This document shows positions 1-6,378 of a stretch of 10,129 nucleotides of DNA, piece by piece; position 1 is the first letter of the stretch, and every line of letters begins with the position of its first letter. The position numbers and the translations under genes are program-made. The DNA is from JBBIRT01 sp037441725 (GTDB lineage Bacteria; Desulfobacterota; BSN033; UBA1163). The DNA lies in assembly GCA_037441725.1 (NCBI GenBank), contig JBBIRT010000116.1:1-10129 (forward strand), in the 5' to 3' direction. The notes beneath the pieces were generated by a model. The model searched no databases. It saw nothing but the letters and a program-made list of their open reading frames with translations, and was not told the origin of the DNA.

Positions 1-581
1 GCAACCAGAAATCTTCCGAAAGGGGTATTTTTCAGAATAAAATTTAGTAAGAAAAATATGGCCAGCATCAAGAAGACTGCAATGGGGATGTTCCCGAATG
101 TTCTTGCGCTTCCTAAATAGATATAGGTCTTATCGAGCTGATAGATGGCAAAAGGGACTAAGAAGAGAGTGATCCCCCTCAAGATGATCAACATGGAAAG
201 GGTATGGATAAAAGAGTTGATCCTGCCTTTGGTGACAATGTACCCGTTAAAAAAACCAATCATCCCTCCCACCCCAAGGGTCAGAAGAATGGTCAGGAAA
301 GGATGAAGGTCTGGAATCCATCTCCTTCCCATTAACATCGCAATGGCCGGAGCAAAGGCCAAGGTGGATTCAATCGAAAGATCAATATTTCCCGTGAGTA
401 ATACCAATCCCTGACTTAACACTAACATGCTTAAAATGGAGGAATGGTAAAAGATGTTAATAATATTGTCGAGGCTAAGAAAATTGGGAGTTGTAAATAT
501 ATTAATGATAAAAAATATCAAAAGGATCACCCATATTAAATGATCCAAGAGCGATAATTCCAGACGCATTAATTTTGACAC
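1..581 (-). CDS. RbsC-like ABC importer permease, 3' part cut off by window edge
   Basis: This is the inner-membrane permease of a ribose/CUT2-type (BPD_transp_2, RbsC-like) sugar importer. My translation gives 193 residues before the window ends, where families of this kind usually have about 300-340, so the C-terminal third is missing. I chose the GTG at 581 because AAAGGAGA (587-594) lies 6 bases upstream of it; an in-frame ATG at 569 is the alternative. Several long hydrophobic segments are visible, at about residues 13-29, 46-62, 95-111 and 165-183. The family's conserved loop reads GNIDLSIES (64-72), matching the GGIDLSVGS-type motif of RbsC proteins. A second typical stretch is NGYIVTKGRINSFIHTLSM, followed by ILRG. 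The gene begins 15 bases after the ATPase stop codon, so the two are almost certainly cotranscribed and translationally close. The transported substrate is not evident. Confidence 0.93.
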   Translation of the reverse strand, partial: MSKLMRLELSLLDHLIWVILLIFFIINIFTTPNFLSLDNIINIFYHSSILSMLVLSQGLVLLTGNIDLSIESTLAFAPAIAMLMGRRWIPDLHPFLTILLTLGVGGMIGFFNGYIVTKGRINSFIHTLSMLIILRGITLFLVPFAIYQLDKTYIYLGSARTFGNIPIAVFLMLAIFFLLNFILKNTPFGRFLV

Positions 582-596
582 GATGGTCTCCTTTGC

Positions 597-2189
597 TTAC
601 CTTCCTAATTGACTCCTCTCCGTATCCATCGAGGACGGGAGGTTGACCCCTTGCATGGCCAAATAGATCGCTCTCTCCTGAAATTCCTCCCTAAGAAATT
701 CCCGAACCATTTTCCCTTGATAGAGGACCAAAAGCCGATCACACACTGAGATTAGATCTTCCAATCCAGGAGAGGTAAGGATGACTCCTGCCGATTGGGT
801 TAACTTCTCTCGGATGGTTTCCAATAGGGTTTTCTTTGCGGCAATGTCAATCCCTTTGGTTGGTTCGTCTAAAAGAAATACCTGTGGGTTTGTTGCCAAT
901 ATCTTTCCTACCACAGTTTTTTGCCTGTTCCCTCCACTTAAATATCTTATCTCCTGTTCCACAGAGGGGGTTTGAATCAACAATAAGTGGAGTAGGTCTC
1001 TGCTTACCCTTTCCTCCTTATCCTTTGCAATGAAAATCTTTTTTGTGAGTGATCTCAAAGAGGAGAGAGTAAGGTTCACTTTCACACTCAAGATTTCAAC
1101 CAATCCTTCCCTATCTCGGTCCTCTGGCAAATAGACGACCCCGCATTGATAGGCTTGAGAGGGTTTTCTAAATTTCTTTATCTCATTTCCAATCCAAATC
1201 GTCCCCTCATCAATCGGATCAATCCCGGCGATGGTTTTTAAGATTTCAGTTCGACCACTTCCTCTTAGACCTGCCAAACCGAGAATCTCTCCCTTTTTTA
1301 AGTGAAACGAGATGTTTTCGAAAAAACCCTTTTTGGTCAATCCTTCAACTCGAATTACCTCCTCTTTGACCTCTGAACCTTCTCTCTGGCCATCGTCCCC
1401 TTTGATCTCAGCAATCCGTTCTTGGCCAACAATGAGTCGAGAGAGCTTCTCACCATCCAGATCAGAACGATTCTCAGTGGCCACAACCATTCCATCTCGA
1501 AGGACAGATACACGGTCACAAATTTCAAGGATTTCTCCAAGTCGGTGAGAGATGAACAATAGGGTCTTTCCCTCCTCCTTCTGCCTTCTGATCATCTCAT
1601 ACAGAAAGATTTGATCTTTCTGAGATAGAGAGGCCGTCACCTCATCCAGGATGATAATCTTTGAATTCTCGACATAGCAGGCTTTTAAGACTAAGAGGAG
1701 TTGTTGCTCGCTTAGGGTCAAATCACTCGCCTTTATTTCTGGACGTATCGGAAGGTTGGATTGTTTAAGGATCTGATTAGCTCGTGTATGGATCTCCCTC
1801 CAATTGATCCGCCAGCCCCATGAACAGATGAAATCAGGGCTAAAGAGATTCTCCATCACAGAGAAATCAGGTATGATTTGGGGTTCTTGAGTCACAATGG
1901 AGATCCCTTCCCTCTTTGCCCTCTTCCTGGAGAGGGATTTGAAATGTTTCCCTTTGATAAAGAGATCCCCTTCGGTTGGAGAAATAATTCCAGAGATGAT
2001 GCCCATCAGGGTGGTCTTTCCTGCCCCATTCTTTCCAATGATCCCATGGATTTCTCCAGCCTTGAAATGGAGATTAACCTTGTTCAGGGCAAGTGTTCCT
2101 GGATAGAGTTTGGTAACATTTTGGAGCCGAAGAATCAGATGGTCATCAGGGGACATTAAGGATCTATCCGTTTCAAAATCTGTGACCAT
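597..2189 (-). CDS. RbsA/MglA-like sugar ABC transporter ATPase with two nucleotide-binding domains
   Basis: This cytoplasmic energy subunit (530 aa) fuses two ABC domains, as in RbsA, MglA and XylG. The first domain has Walker A GKNGAGKTT (52-60), Walker B IIILDE ending at E183, and the H-loop His215 in FISHRL. Its signature region reads LTLSEQQ (157-163), where relatives have a glycine before EQQ/QQQ. The second domain has the degenerate Walker A typical of the family, GLRGSGRTE (307-315, Arg in place of Lys), signature LSGGNRQK (417-424) and Walker B VFLLDEP (437-443). The family's N-terminal core starts near residue 19. The ATG at 2189 has an AAAGGAA only one base away, which is too close for a good ribosome site. 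ATG 2156 (residue 12) is therefore a real alternative start, though it also lacks a strong site. The gene lies between the binding-protein and permease genes. Confidence 0.95.
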   Translation of the reverse strand: MVTDFETDRSLMSPDDHLILRLQNVTKLYPGTLALNKVNLHFKAGEIHGIIGKNGAGKTTLMGIISGIISPTEGDLFIKGKHFKSLSRKRAKREGISIVTQEPQIIPDFSVMENLFSPDFICSWGWRINWREIHTRANQILKQSNLPIRPEIKASDLTLSEQQLLLVLKACYVENSKIIILDEVTASLSQKDQIFLYEMIRRQKEEGKTLLFISHRLGEILEICDRVSVLRDGMVVATENRSDLDGEKLSRLIVGQERIAEIKGDDGQREGSEVKEEVIRVEGLTKKGFFENISFHLKKGEILGLAGLRGSGRTEILKTIAGIDPIDEGTIWIGNEIKKFRKPSQAYQCGVVYLPEDRDREGLVEILSVKVNLTLSSLRSLTKKIFIAKDKEERVSRDLLHLLLIQTPSVEQEIRYLSGGNRQKTVVGKILATNPQVFLLDEPTKGIDIAAKKTLLETIREKLTQSAGVILTSPGLEDLISVCDRLLVLYQGKMVREFLREEFQERAIYLAMQGVNLPSSMDTERSQLGR

Positions 2190-2223
2190 TTCCTTTTACC
2201 CGATTTGAAAAATTTTATACCAT

Positions 2224-2261
2224 GGGGCTCCCATCATGGCATAGGCCCGAATAAGAGCCCC
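2224..2261 (-). promoter_or_regulatory. Intercistronic inverted repeat between binding-protein and ATPase genes
   Basis: GGGGCTC (2224-2230) and GAGCCCC (2255-2261) form a perfect 7-bp, mostly GC stem with a 24-base loop in the 78-base spacer after the binding-protein stop. In the transcript, a T-rich stretch (ATAAAATTTTT) follows about 5 bases after the stem. In ABC-importer operons, such spacer stems often stabilise the upstream binding-protein mRNA or partly terminate transcription, so that the ATPase is made at lower levels. That role is inferred. The long loop weakens the case for a simple intrinsic terminator. Confidence 0.4.
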
Positions 2262-2267
2262 CGTAAT

Positions 2268-3323
2268 TTATTTCGTTAAAATATTCTCCCAGAGACGTGG
2301 GTCGTCTGGTTTGGCATCAAACGGAACCGCTGGGGCATTCAAAACCATAAAGGCTCCTTCACAGCGAGGGTTTTTAATCACCTTCGCAGGAGACCACAGG
2401 GCTCCCTTCTTCGTGACGGTATCCCCGATCTTGGGGATAGGCTTTTTCTTTAAGAGATCGTGAAGGTATTGAACAGAGAGCTCCCCTGCCTCTAACGCAG
2501 GCTGGGCAACGATTGCATAGACCTTCCCGGCCTTGATCAGATCCCTTCCTTCGGGTCCCATACAAATTCCAGAAATGGAATAATTGGATGGATTTAACCC
2601 TGCCTGTTCAATCGCCCTGACCACGCCTGGGGCCATGATATCCGGTGTATGCACATAAATCCCTACTACTTTATCTTTATGTCGCATGAGCAGATCGCTG
2701 GTCCTCTCAAAAGAGACCATGTTATCCCACTTCCCTTCTCCCTGAACCACTGTCAACTCTTTATATTTATCTATGATGGAGTGAAATCCTGCCGCACATT
2801 CATTGGTAAAGGCATCCCCCAGTGCCCCGGTAATTTCAATAACGATCCCTTTGGGAATCTTTCCTCCATTCTTTTCTTTGATTCCTCTTAGAAAGATCTC
2901 TGCGGCCTTTTTAGAGGATTCAACAATATCGAACGAAATCCAAAGGTCTACCCGTCCCCCCTCAGGGGAATTGTCTAATGCCATGATGGGAATCTTTCGC
3001 TCGTTGAATTTCTTAATCCCTGGAATCACCGCTGTCGTATCGATCGTCCCTTCAAAGAGGAGCCCATCCACTCCCATGACCAGAAAACTGTCCATCTGCT
3101 CCAACTGTTTAAGAACATCATTTGCAGAATCCTTGACGACGATCTTAATTCCTAATTCCTTCGCCTTTTTCTCAGCCCCATAAATCATGGCTCGAGCGTA
3201 GGGAGGGGTGGCATCCCGAGCGGTCATTCCAAAGACCAATTCTTTGCAGGTGGCATTGCCTGCCATCACCAAGACGATCAAAAGCATAGAGACCATCACA
3301 AAATAGGCTTTCAGATTTTTCAT
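2268..3323 (-). CDS. Periplasmic sugar-type substrate-binding protein (RbsB-like, Peripla_BP_4)
   Basis: This 351-aa protein is the periplasmic solute receptor for the ATPase and permease encoded just downstream. Residues 1 to about 24 form a Sec signal: basic start MKNLK, a long hydrophobic core, and AGNA as a plausible signal peptidase I site. Cys26 lies in NATC, which does not match a lipobox, so I do not call it a lipoprotein. The mature part has the type I periplasmic-binding layout: a first lobe from ELVFGMTARD (28-37), a GVDGLLFEG segment (84-92) resembling the family's hinge-side loop, and a second lobe with EITGALGDAFTNE (163-175) and AGKVYAIVAQPALEAG (265-280). The start is fixed by a strong AAGGAGGAG site (3328-3336) ahead of the ATG. 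The HisD-family gene lies 148 bases upstream. The ligand cannot be assigned; the C-terminal tail after about residue 320 is not one I recognise as linked to a known sugar. Confidence 0.93.
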   Translation of the reverse strand: MKNLKAYFVMVSMLLIVLVMAGNATCKELVFGMTARDATPPYARAMIYGAEKKAKELGIKIVVKDSANDVLKQLEQMDSFLVMGVDGLLFEGTIDTTAVIPGIKKFNERKIPIMALDNSPEGGRVDLWISFDIVESSKKAAEIFLRGIKEKNGGKIPKGIVIEITGALGDAFTNECAAGFHSIIDKYKELTVVQGEGKWDNMVSFERTSDLLMRHKDKVVGIYVHTPDIMAPGVVRAIEQAGLNPSNYSISGICMGPEGRDLIKAGKVYAIVAQPALEAGELSVQYLHDLLKKKPIPKIGDTVTKKGALWSPAKVIKNPRCEGAFMVLNAPAVPFDAKPDDPRLWENILTK

Positions 3324-3345
3324 CTTTCTCCTCCTTCTTTTTCAG

Positions 3346-3375
3346 ATTCTAAATCCCTTTTCTTTCACGCTTCAA
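3346..3375 (-). promoter_or_regulatory. Possible internal promoter for the binding-protein gene
   Basis: On the minus strand, TTGAAG (3370-3375) and TAGAAT (3346-3351) are separated by 18 bases. They match the sigma70 boxes at 4/6 and 5/6 positions. Transcription would start near 3339, giving a very short leader that just includes the ribosome site at 3328-3336. An internal promoter would fit the usual need for more binding protein than permease. The surrounding spacer is strongly purine-rich on this strand, so a chance match is quite possible. Confidence 0.3.
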
Positions 3376-3471
3376 TTCTCTTCGCTCGCTTCACCTCCCT
3401 TCCTCCCCAACAGTTTCCCAACTCCTATCCCATGATCCCCTCGTTCCATCCTTTTATTTGATTATTCTATC

Positions 3472-4809
3472 TTATTCACTCGACCCATCCTGGACCTTAA
3501 ATCGTTCCAGGATGGCATTTCGATGGGCTGGGAATCCTTCATAATCAGCTAAAATCGTCATGGCCTCTTTAAGGTGGGCAAGCCCCTCTTCAGAAAAATA
3601 TTCAAAACTAACCGCCTTTAAGAAATGAGCGGTGGAGAGCCCACCCTCTACTACAGCTTGACGTCCTGTTGGAAGGACATGGTTAGGTCCTGATCCAAAA
3701 CAACCCGTGCTCAAAGGAGTGTAATGGCCTAAATAGATTCCTCCAGCATTGCGAACCTTGAGTAGGTCATGCATGGGGTTCTGGGTCTGAATCTCTAAAT
3801 GCTCCCCAGCATATTCGTTCACAAAGGCCAGGGCTTCCTCATGGGTTTGAGTTAAAATGATCGCTCCATATTTTCGCAGGGATTCCTTGACGAAATTCCT
3901 ATGTTGATCATCAAGTCTCTCTACATGACTTCTCACCAACTCTTGAACCTGATGGGCAAGACGATCAGAGCATGTCACCAATACGCCGGCAGAATCAACC
4001 CCATGTTCTGCCTGGATGATAACATCCGAAGCCACATAGGATGGATTTGCGCTGTCAACAGCCAAAATGATTCCTTCCCCAGGGCCTGCATGAGTCCCAA
4101 TGGCAACTTGGCCTTGGAGGAGTCGAAAGTCAGCAAGGACCCATTTGCTTCCTGGACCTGTAATTTTGAAAACCCTCGGGATCGTTTCAGTCCCAAAGGC
4201 CATTGCCGCAATGGCATGTGCCCCTCCCACTCGATACACTTCATCGGCCCCTGCCATATCACAAGCGACTAACGTACCCGGATTCACTTTCCCTCCAGGG
4301 GCTGCCGGAGTGCAAACGACTACCTTTTCAACTCCTGCGGCTTTTGCCGGACAGACCGACATCATGACGGCTGAGGGAAACCAGCCACGGCCGCCAGGAA
4401 CATAACACCCAACCTTCTCAATGGGGATAAAAATCTGGCCTCCAATCAGGCCAGGAGAGATCTCCATCGCCCACATTTTCCGAGGAGATTGAGCTTCATG
4501 AAACCGCCTGACATTTTTCGTCAAGGTCTCAATAGCAGTGACCACTTGAGGAGCCACTAACGTGTATGCCTCCTTGATCTCTTCAGCGGAAACCCGAATA
4601 CCATCCAGAGGGATTTCAATATTTTCAAACTTTTGGGTATATTCTACCAAGGCCTTATCTCCTCTTCTCTTCACATTTTCGATGATTTCTTGAACTTCCT
4701 GGACAACGGACTCAGCCTCTACCAATCCTCTTTTTAGAATTCTCTCTCGATCCTCCCTTGACATTTCTGAAAGACGGTAGATTTCAATGATCTTTTCTGA
4801 ATGTTGCAT
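3472..4809 (-). CDS. Histidinol dehydrogenase family protein, probably catabolic rather than biosynthetic
   Basis: This 445-aa protein belongs to the NAD-linked, zinc-dependent HisD family; canonical HisD oxidises L-histidinol to L-histidine in two steps. Family hallmarks include VGCYVPGGRGWFPS (133-146), VGGAHAIAAMAFGTETIP (194-211), KITGPGS (215-221), QAEHG (266-270), AGEHLE (334-339) and GPNHVLPT (374-381). Compared with E. coli HisD, catalytic Glu326/His327 match E336/H337, and zinc ligands Gln259, His262 and His419 match Q266, H269 and H429. The fourth ligand, Asp360, is Cys370 (TGCFGSG). Ser237 of the AGPSE loop is Gly244 (AGPGEG), and the usual IDM ahead of it is IGTH. E414 and H367 are kept as E424 and H377. 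GGAGG (4816-4820) lies 6 bases before the ATG. The gene heads a sugar-type importer operon, with no other his gene in view. HisD paralogues of this kind include the sulfopropanediol dehydrogenase HpsN. I infer an alcohol dehydrogenase for the imported solute; the substrate is unknown. Confidence 0.85.
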   Translation of the reverse strand: MQHSEKIIEIYRLSEMSREDRERILKRGLVEAESVVQEVQEIIENVKRRGDKALVEYTQKFENIEIPLDGIRVSAEEIKEAYTLVAPQVVTAIETLTKNVRRFHEAQSPRKMWAMEISPGLIGGQIFIPIEKVGCYVPGGRGWFPSAVMMSVCPAKAAGVEKVVVCTPAAPGGKVNPGTLVACDMAGADEVYRVGGAHAIAAMAFGTETIPRVFKITGPGSKWVLADFRLLQGQVAIGTHAGPGEGIILAVDSANPSYVASDVIIQAEHGVDSAGVLVTCSDRLAHQVQELVRSHVERLDDQHRNFVKESLRKYGAIILTQTHEEALAFVNEYAGEHLEIQTQNPMHDLLKVRNAGGIYLGHYTPLSTGCFGSGPNHVLPTGRQAVVEGGLSTAHFLKAVSFEYFSEEGLAHLKEAMTILADYEGFPAHRNAILERFKVQDGSSE

Positions 4810-4825
4810 CGCATTCCTCCCTTTT

Positions 4826-4854
4826 GAGGCTTATTCATTGAAAAAATAATCCTC
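4826..4854 (-). promoter_or_regulatory. Leader hairpin just upstream of the HisD-like gene's ribosome site
   Basis: GAGGCTTATT (4826-4835) and AATAATCCTC (4845-4854) form a 10-base stem with one mismatch and a 9-base loop. It ends five bases before the GGAGG ribosome site (4816-4820). It falls inside the leader predicted from the promoter at 4903-4931. It could affect translation or mRNA stability, but no riboswitch family is recognisable. Confidence 0.3.
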
Positions 4855-4902
4855 GCACAGAAATAATATATAGTCCTTCATAATAAATTTCCACAGCATA
4901 TT

Positions 4903-4931
4903 AATCTAATTGAGGAGATTCTTCAAGTCAA
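4903..4931 (-). promoter_or_regulatory. Candidate sigma70 promoter of the HisD-like/importer operon
   Basis: TTGACT (4926-4931, 5/6 match to the -35 box) and TAGATT (4903-4908, 4/6 match to the -10 box) lie 17 bases apart on the minus strand, the ideal distance. Transcription would start near 4896, giving a leader of about 87 bases. Two dyads overlap or touch it: AATCT/AGATT (4903-4907 and 4916-4920) across the -10 box and spacer, and the near-palindrome ATGGGTTCAACCAT (4931-4944) touching the -35 box. Either could be an operator, but no regulator gene lies in the window. Confidence 0.45.
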
Positions 4932-4985
4932 TGGGTTCAACCATGAGAGGGAATCGTGAGAGGAGGAAGGGATAAATGTAAAAAT

Positions 4986-5560
4986 TCAGACAATGATATT
5001 TTTTAAAAAATCCTTAAAATAATCGATCGCGGAAATAACCGCTATTCCCAAAGCAATCCATAAGAGGACTAATCCAATAAGGTGGAAATGGATAAACTCA
5101 AAGCTTCCATTGAGAATAAAAAAAAGGATAGAAATGACTTCAAATACCGTTTTGTATTTTCCCAGGGTGCTTGCAGAAATAACGATCCCCTGAGAAACAG
5201 CAATTCCTCGAAGGCCTGTAATCGCAATTTCCCTGCCCACAATGACGATGACCATCCAAACTGGAATATCTCTTGCTGGAATGNNNNNNNNNNNNNNNNN
5301 NNNNNNNNNNNNNNNNNNNNNNNNNNNNNNNNNNNNNNNNCAATGAATTTTCCAAGGGTGGTAACCATTCCCCTCCTTCTTGCCAGATATCCATCGAGGG
5401 TATCGGTAATCGCTGCTCCAAAGAAAAGGACAGCAGTTAGAATTTGATAACCCTGACCCAAAGAAAAAAGGAGAACGAGGATGATGGGGATAAGGAGAAT
5501 CCTAAAAATGGTGATGGCATTGGGTAAGCTCAGGATCTGTTGACGGCTGAGTTTTTCCAT
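4986..5560 (-). CDS. pgsA: CDP-diacylglycerol–glycerol-3-phosphate 3-phosphatidyltransferase, interrupted by an assembly gap
   Basis: PgsA makes phosphatidylglycerophosphate from CDP-diacylglycerol and glycerol 3-phosphate in the inner membrane, the committed step to phosphatidylglycerol and cardiolipin. The N-terminal part (5560-5341) starts MEKLSRQQILSLPNAITIFR, with a hydrophobic helix after it. It carries the first part of the CDP-alcohol phosphotransferase motif, D53-TL-D56-G57-YL-A60-R61, then G70. The last two aspartates should fall in the N run, and the codon just before the gap begins with G, as Asp requires. After the gap the protein resumes with IPARDIPVWMVIVIVGREI, then ITGLRGIA and LGKYKT, all typical of PgsA, and ends at TGA 4986. 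As written, the halves are one base out of frame because the number of N is not the true gap size. No clear ribosome site precedes the ATG; a 6-bp hairpin lies there. The gene follows the transglycosylase by 92 bases. Confidence 0.93.
5284..5340. other. Assembly gap of 57 N inside pgsA
   Basis: These 57 unknown bases are a scaffold gap, not biology. For pgsA to stay in frame, the real gap must leave a remainder of 1 when divided by 3. Aligned by eye with the B. subtilis PgsA sequence I remember, about 16 residues are missing, which predicts about 46 bases; 49, 52, 55 or 58 also keep the frame. The given 57 does not. Confidence 0.97.
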
Positions 5561-5561
5561 G

Positions 5562-5578
5562 GGAAGATCACTTCTTCC
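5562..5578 (-). promoter_or_regulatory. Small hairpin at the pgsA translation start region
   Basis: GGAAGA (5562-5567) and TCTTCC (5573-5578) form a perfect 6-bp stem with a 5-base loop, ending one base before the pgsA ATG. This is where a ribosome site would normally lie. It may limit pgsA translation or be chance. Confidence 0.25.
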
Positions 5579-5652
5579 ACTTCCATATGAACCTAACTGC
5601 CAAGGGCAGGAATTGGGAATTGAAAATGTCTCACTTAAAAAAGGGGCAACGA

Positions 5653-6249
5653 TTAAGGTCTATAGGACTGATAATAACTCAGCACCCTTCTTACATAATC
5701 GACTGTTTCCCGATAAGGAGGAATCGAACCCAATTCTGCAACGATATTTTCTCCTGCATTGTAGGCTGCCAGGGATAGACGCAAGTCATCATTAAAAAGG
5801 GAAAGGAGGTACTTAAGATACCTCACTCCCCCCTCAATATTCTCTCGGGGGTTAAAGATATTGAGCACATTCATTCGGGAAGCTGTTTCTGGCATCAATT
5901 GCATCAATCCCTTCGCCCCTTTTCGTGACACAGCAAAAGGGTTAAAAGCAGATTCCGCACGAATGATGGCCTTGATCAAAGCAAAATCAACCTGATATTT
6001 TTTTGAAATCTCGGAAATCAGAGGATCATATTGATTTGAATCTTTCACGGTTACAATCGGCGAGGATGAGTTGACCTCCTCCCCTACATCCTCTTTACTC
6101 TCCCGAATATAGAGCTTGAATCTTGGATCTCTCGGACAATTGGTAAAATGGATGGTGCCATCCTCATCCACATATCGATAGATCCCTGCAAAAGAAAATG
6201 GAGGGATTAAAAGGGAAAGGAGAAATAATATCATCAACCCCTTCTTCAT
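5653..6249 (-). CDS. Secreted lytic transglycosylase with DUF4124-like N-terminus and SLT domain
   Basis: This 198-aa periplasmic enzyme should cleave the MurNAc-GlcNAc bond of peptidoglycan, releasing 1,6-anhydro-muropeptides. Residues 1 to about 21 are a signal peptide (MKKGLMILFLL, ending FSFA). Residues 22-50 (GIYRYVDEDGTIHFTN, then DPRFKLYIRE) look like DUF4124. A linker of about 20 residues precedes the SLT/family 1 lysozyme-like domain (about 74-195). That domain has the catalytic Glu99 in RAESAFNP, the GAKGLMQLMPETA block (111-123), the AAYNAGE block (161-167) and the closing YRETVDYVRRVL helix (179-190). All the key family motifs are present, so it should be active. The ATG at 6249 has only a weak GGGG upstream; ATG at codon 6, preceded by AAGAAGGGG, is an alternative that still leaves a hydrophobic signal. 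It sits downstream of its own promoter and ahead of pgsA. DUF4124-SLT proteins of this size are common in deltaproteobacteria. Confidence 0.93.
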   Translation of the reverse strand: MKKGLMILFLLSLLIPPFSFAGIYRYVDEDGTIHFTNCPRDPRFKLYIRESKEDVGEEVNSSSPIVTVKDSNQYDPLISEISKKYQVDFALIKAIIRAESAFNPFAVSRKGAKGLMQLMPETASRMNVLNIFNPRENIEGGVRYLKYLLSLFNDDLRLSLAAYNAGENIVAELGSIPPYRETVDYVRRVLSYYQSYRP

Positions 6250-6270
6250 TTCTTGACCCCGATCACAGAG

Positions 6271-6309
6271 ATTGACAAAAAATTACCATGATTTGCCATT
6301 TGTGTCAAT
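6271..6309 (-). promoter_or_regulatory. Sigma70-type promoter for transglycosylase–pgsA within an inverted repeat
   Basis: On the minus strand, a perfect -35 box TTGACA (6303-6308) is followed after 17 bases by TAATTT (6280-6285), a weak -10 box. Transcription should begin near 6273, leaving a leader of roughly 24 bases before the ATG at 6249. The -35 box is part of ATTGACA (6303-6309), which pairs with TGTCAAT (plus-strand ATTGACA, 6271-6277) downstream of the -10 box. This makes a 7-bp inverted repeat that frames the whole promoter. A repressor or other dimeric regulator could bind it; that is inference. Confidence 0.6.
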
Positions 6310-6317
6310 AAATATTT

Positions 6318-6341
6318 ATTAATAAGATAGCCCTTATTAAT
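6318..6341 (-). promoter_or_regulatory. AT-rich perfect inverted repeat upstream of the transglycosylase promoter
   Basis: ATTAATAAG (6318-6326) and CTTATTAAT (6333-6341) form a perfect 9-bp stem with a 6-base loop, 9 bases upstream of the -35 box. It could be an operator, or an A/T-rich element helping RNA polymerase bind. It could also form a weak 3'-end hairpin for transcripts from the pump operon. Confidence 0.4.
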
Positions 6342-6378
6342 TTTCAACCTATTGAAATAAAAAGATTTTAATGATTTA

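Noticed and set aside
2268..3323. Lipoprotein call for the binding protein because of Cys26
   Set aside because: The preceding residues NAT do not fit a lipobox; a signal peptidase I site near residue 24 fits better.
3901..4405. Plus-strand open frames inside the HisD-like gene
   Set aside because: They are shadows of a well-conserved gene on the other strand, with no ribosome site or recognisable protein.
3472..4809. Canonical biosynthetic hisD
   Set aside because: Two key positions differ from E. coli HisD (Asp360 to Cys, Ser237 to Gly), the flanking genes are a sugar-type importer, and no other his gene is visible. I kept only the family name.
4810..4985. tRNA or known riboswitch in the spacer between pgsA and the HisD-like gene
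   Set aside because: No cloverleaf arms, TTCGA-type loop or known riboswitch core is seen, only a promoter, dyads and one small hairpin.
5069..5560. Continuous minus-strand frame through the N run
   Set aside because: It only stays open because the N codons cannot contain stops. After the gap it is in the wrong frame, while the true PgsA C-terminus is read in the frame ending at 4986.
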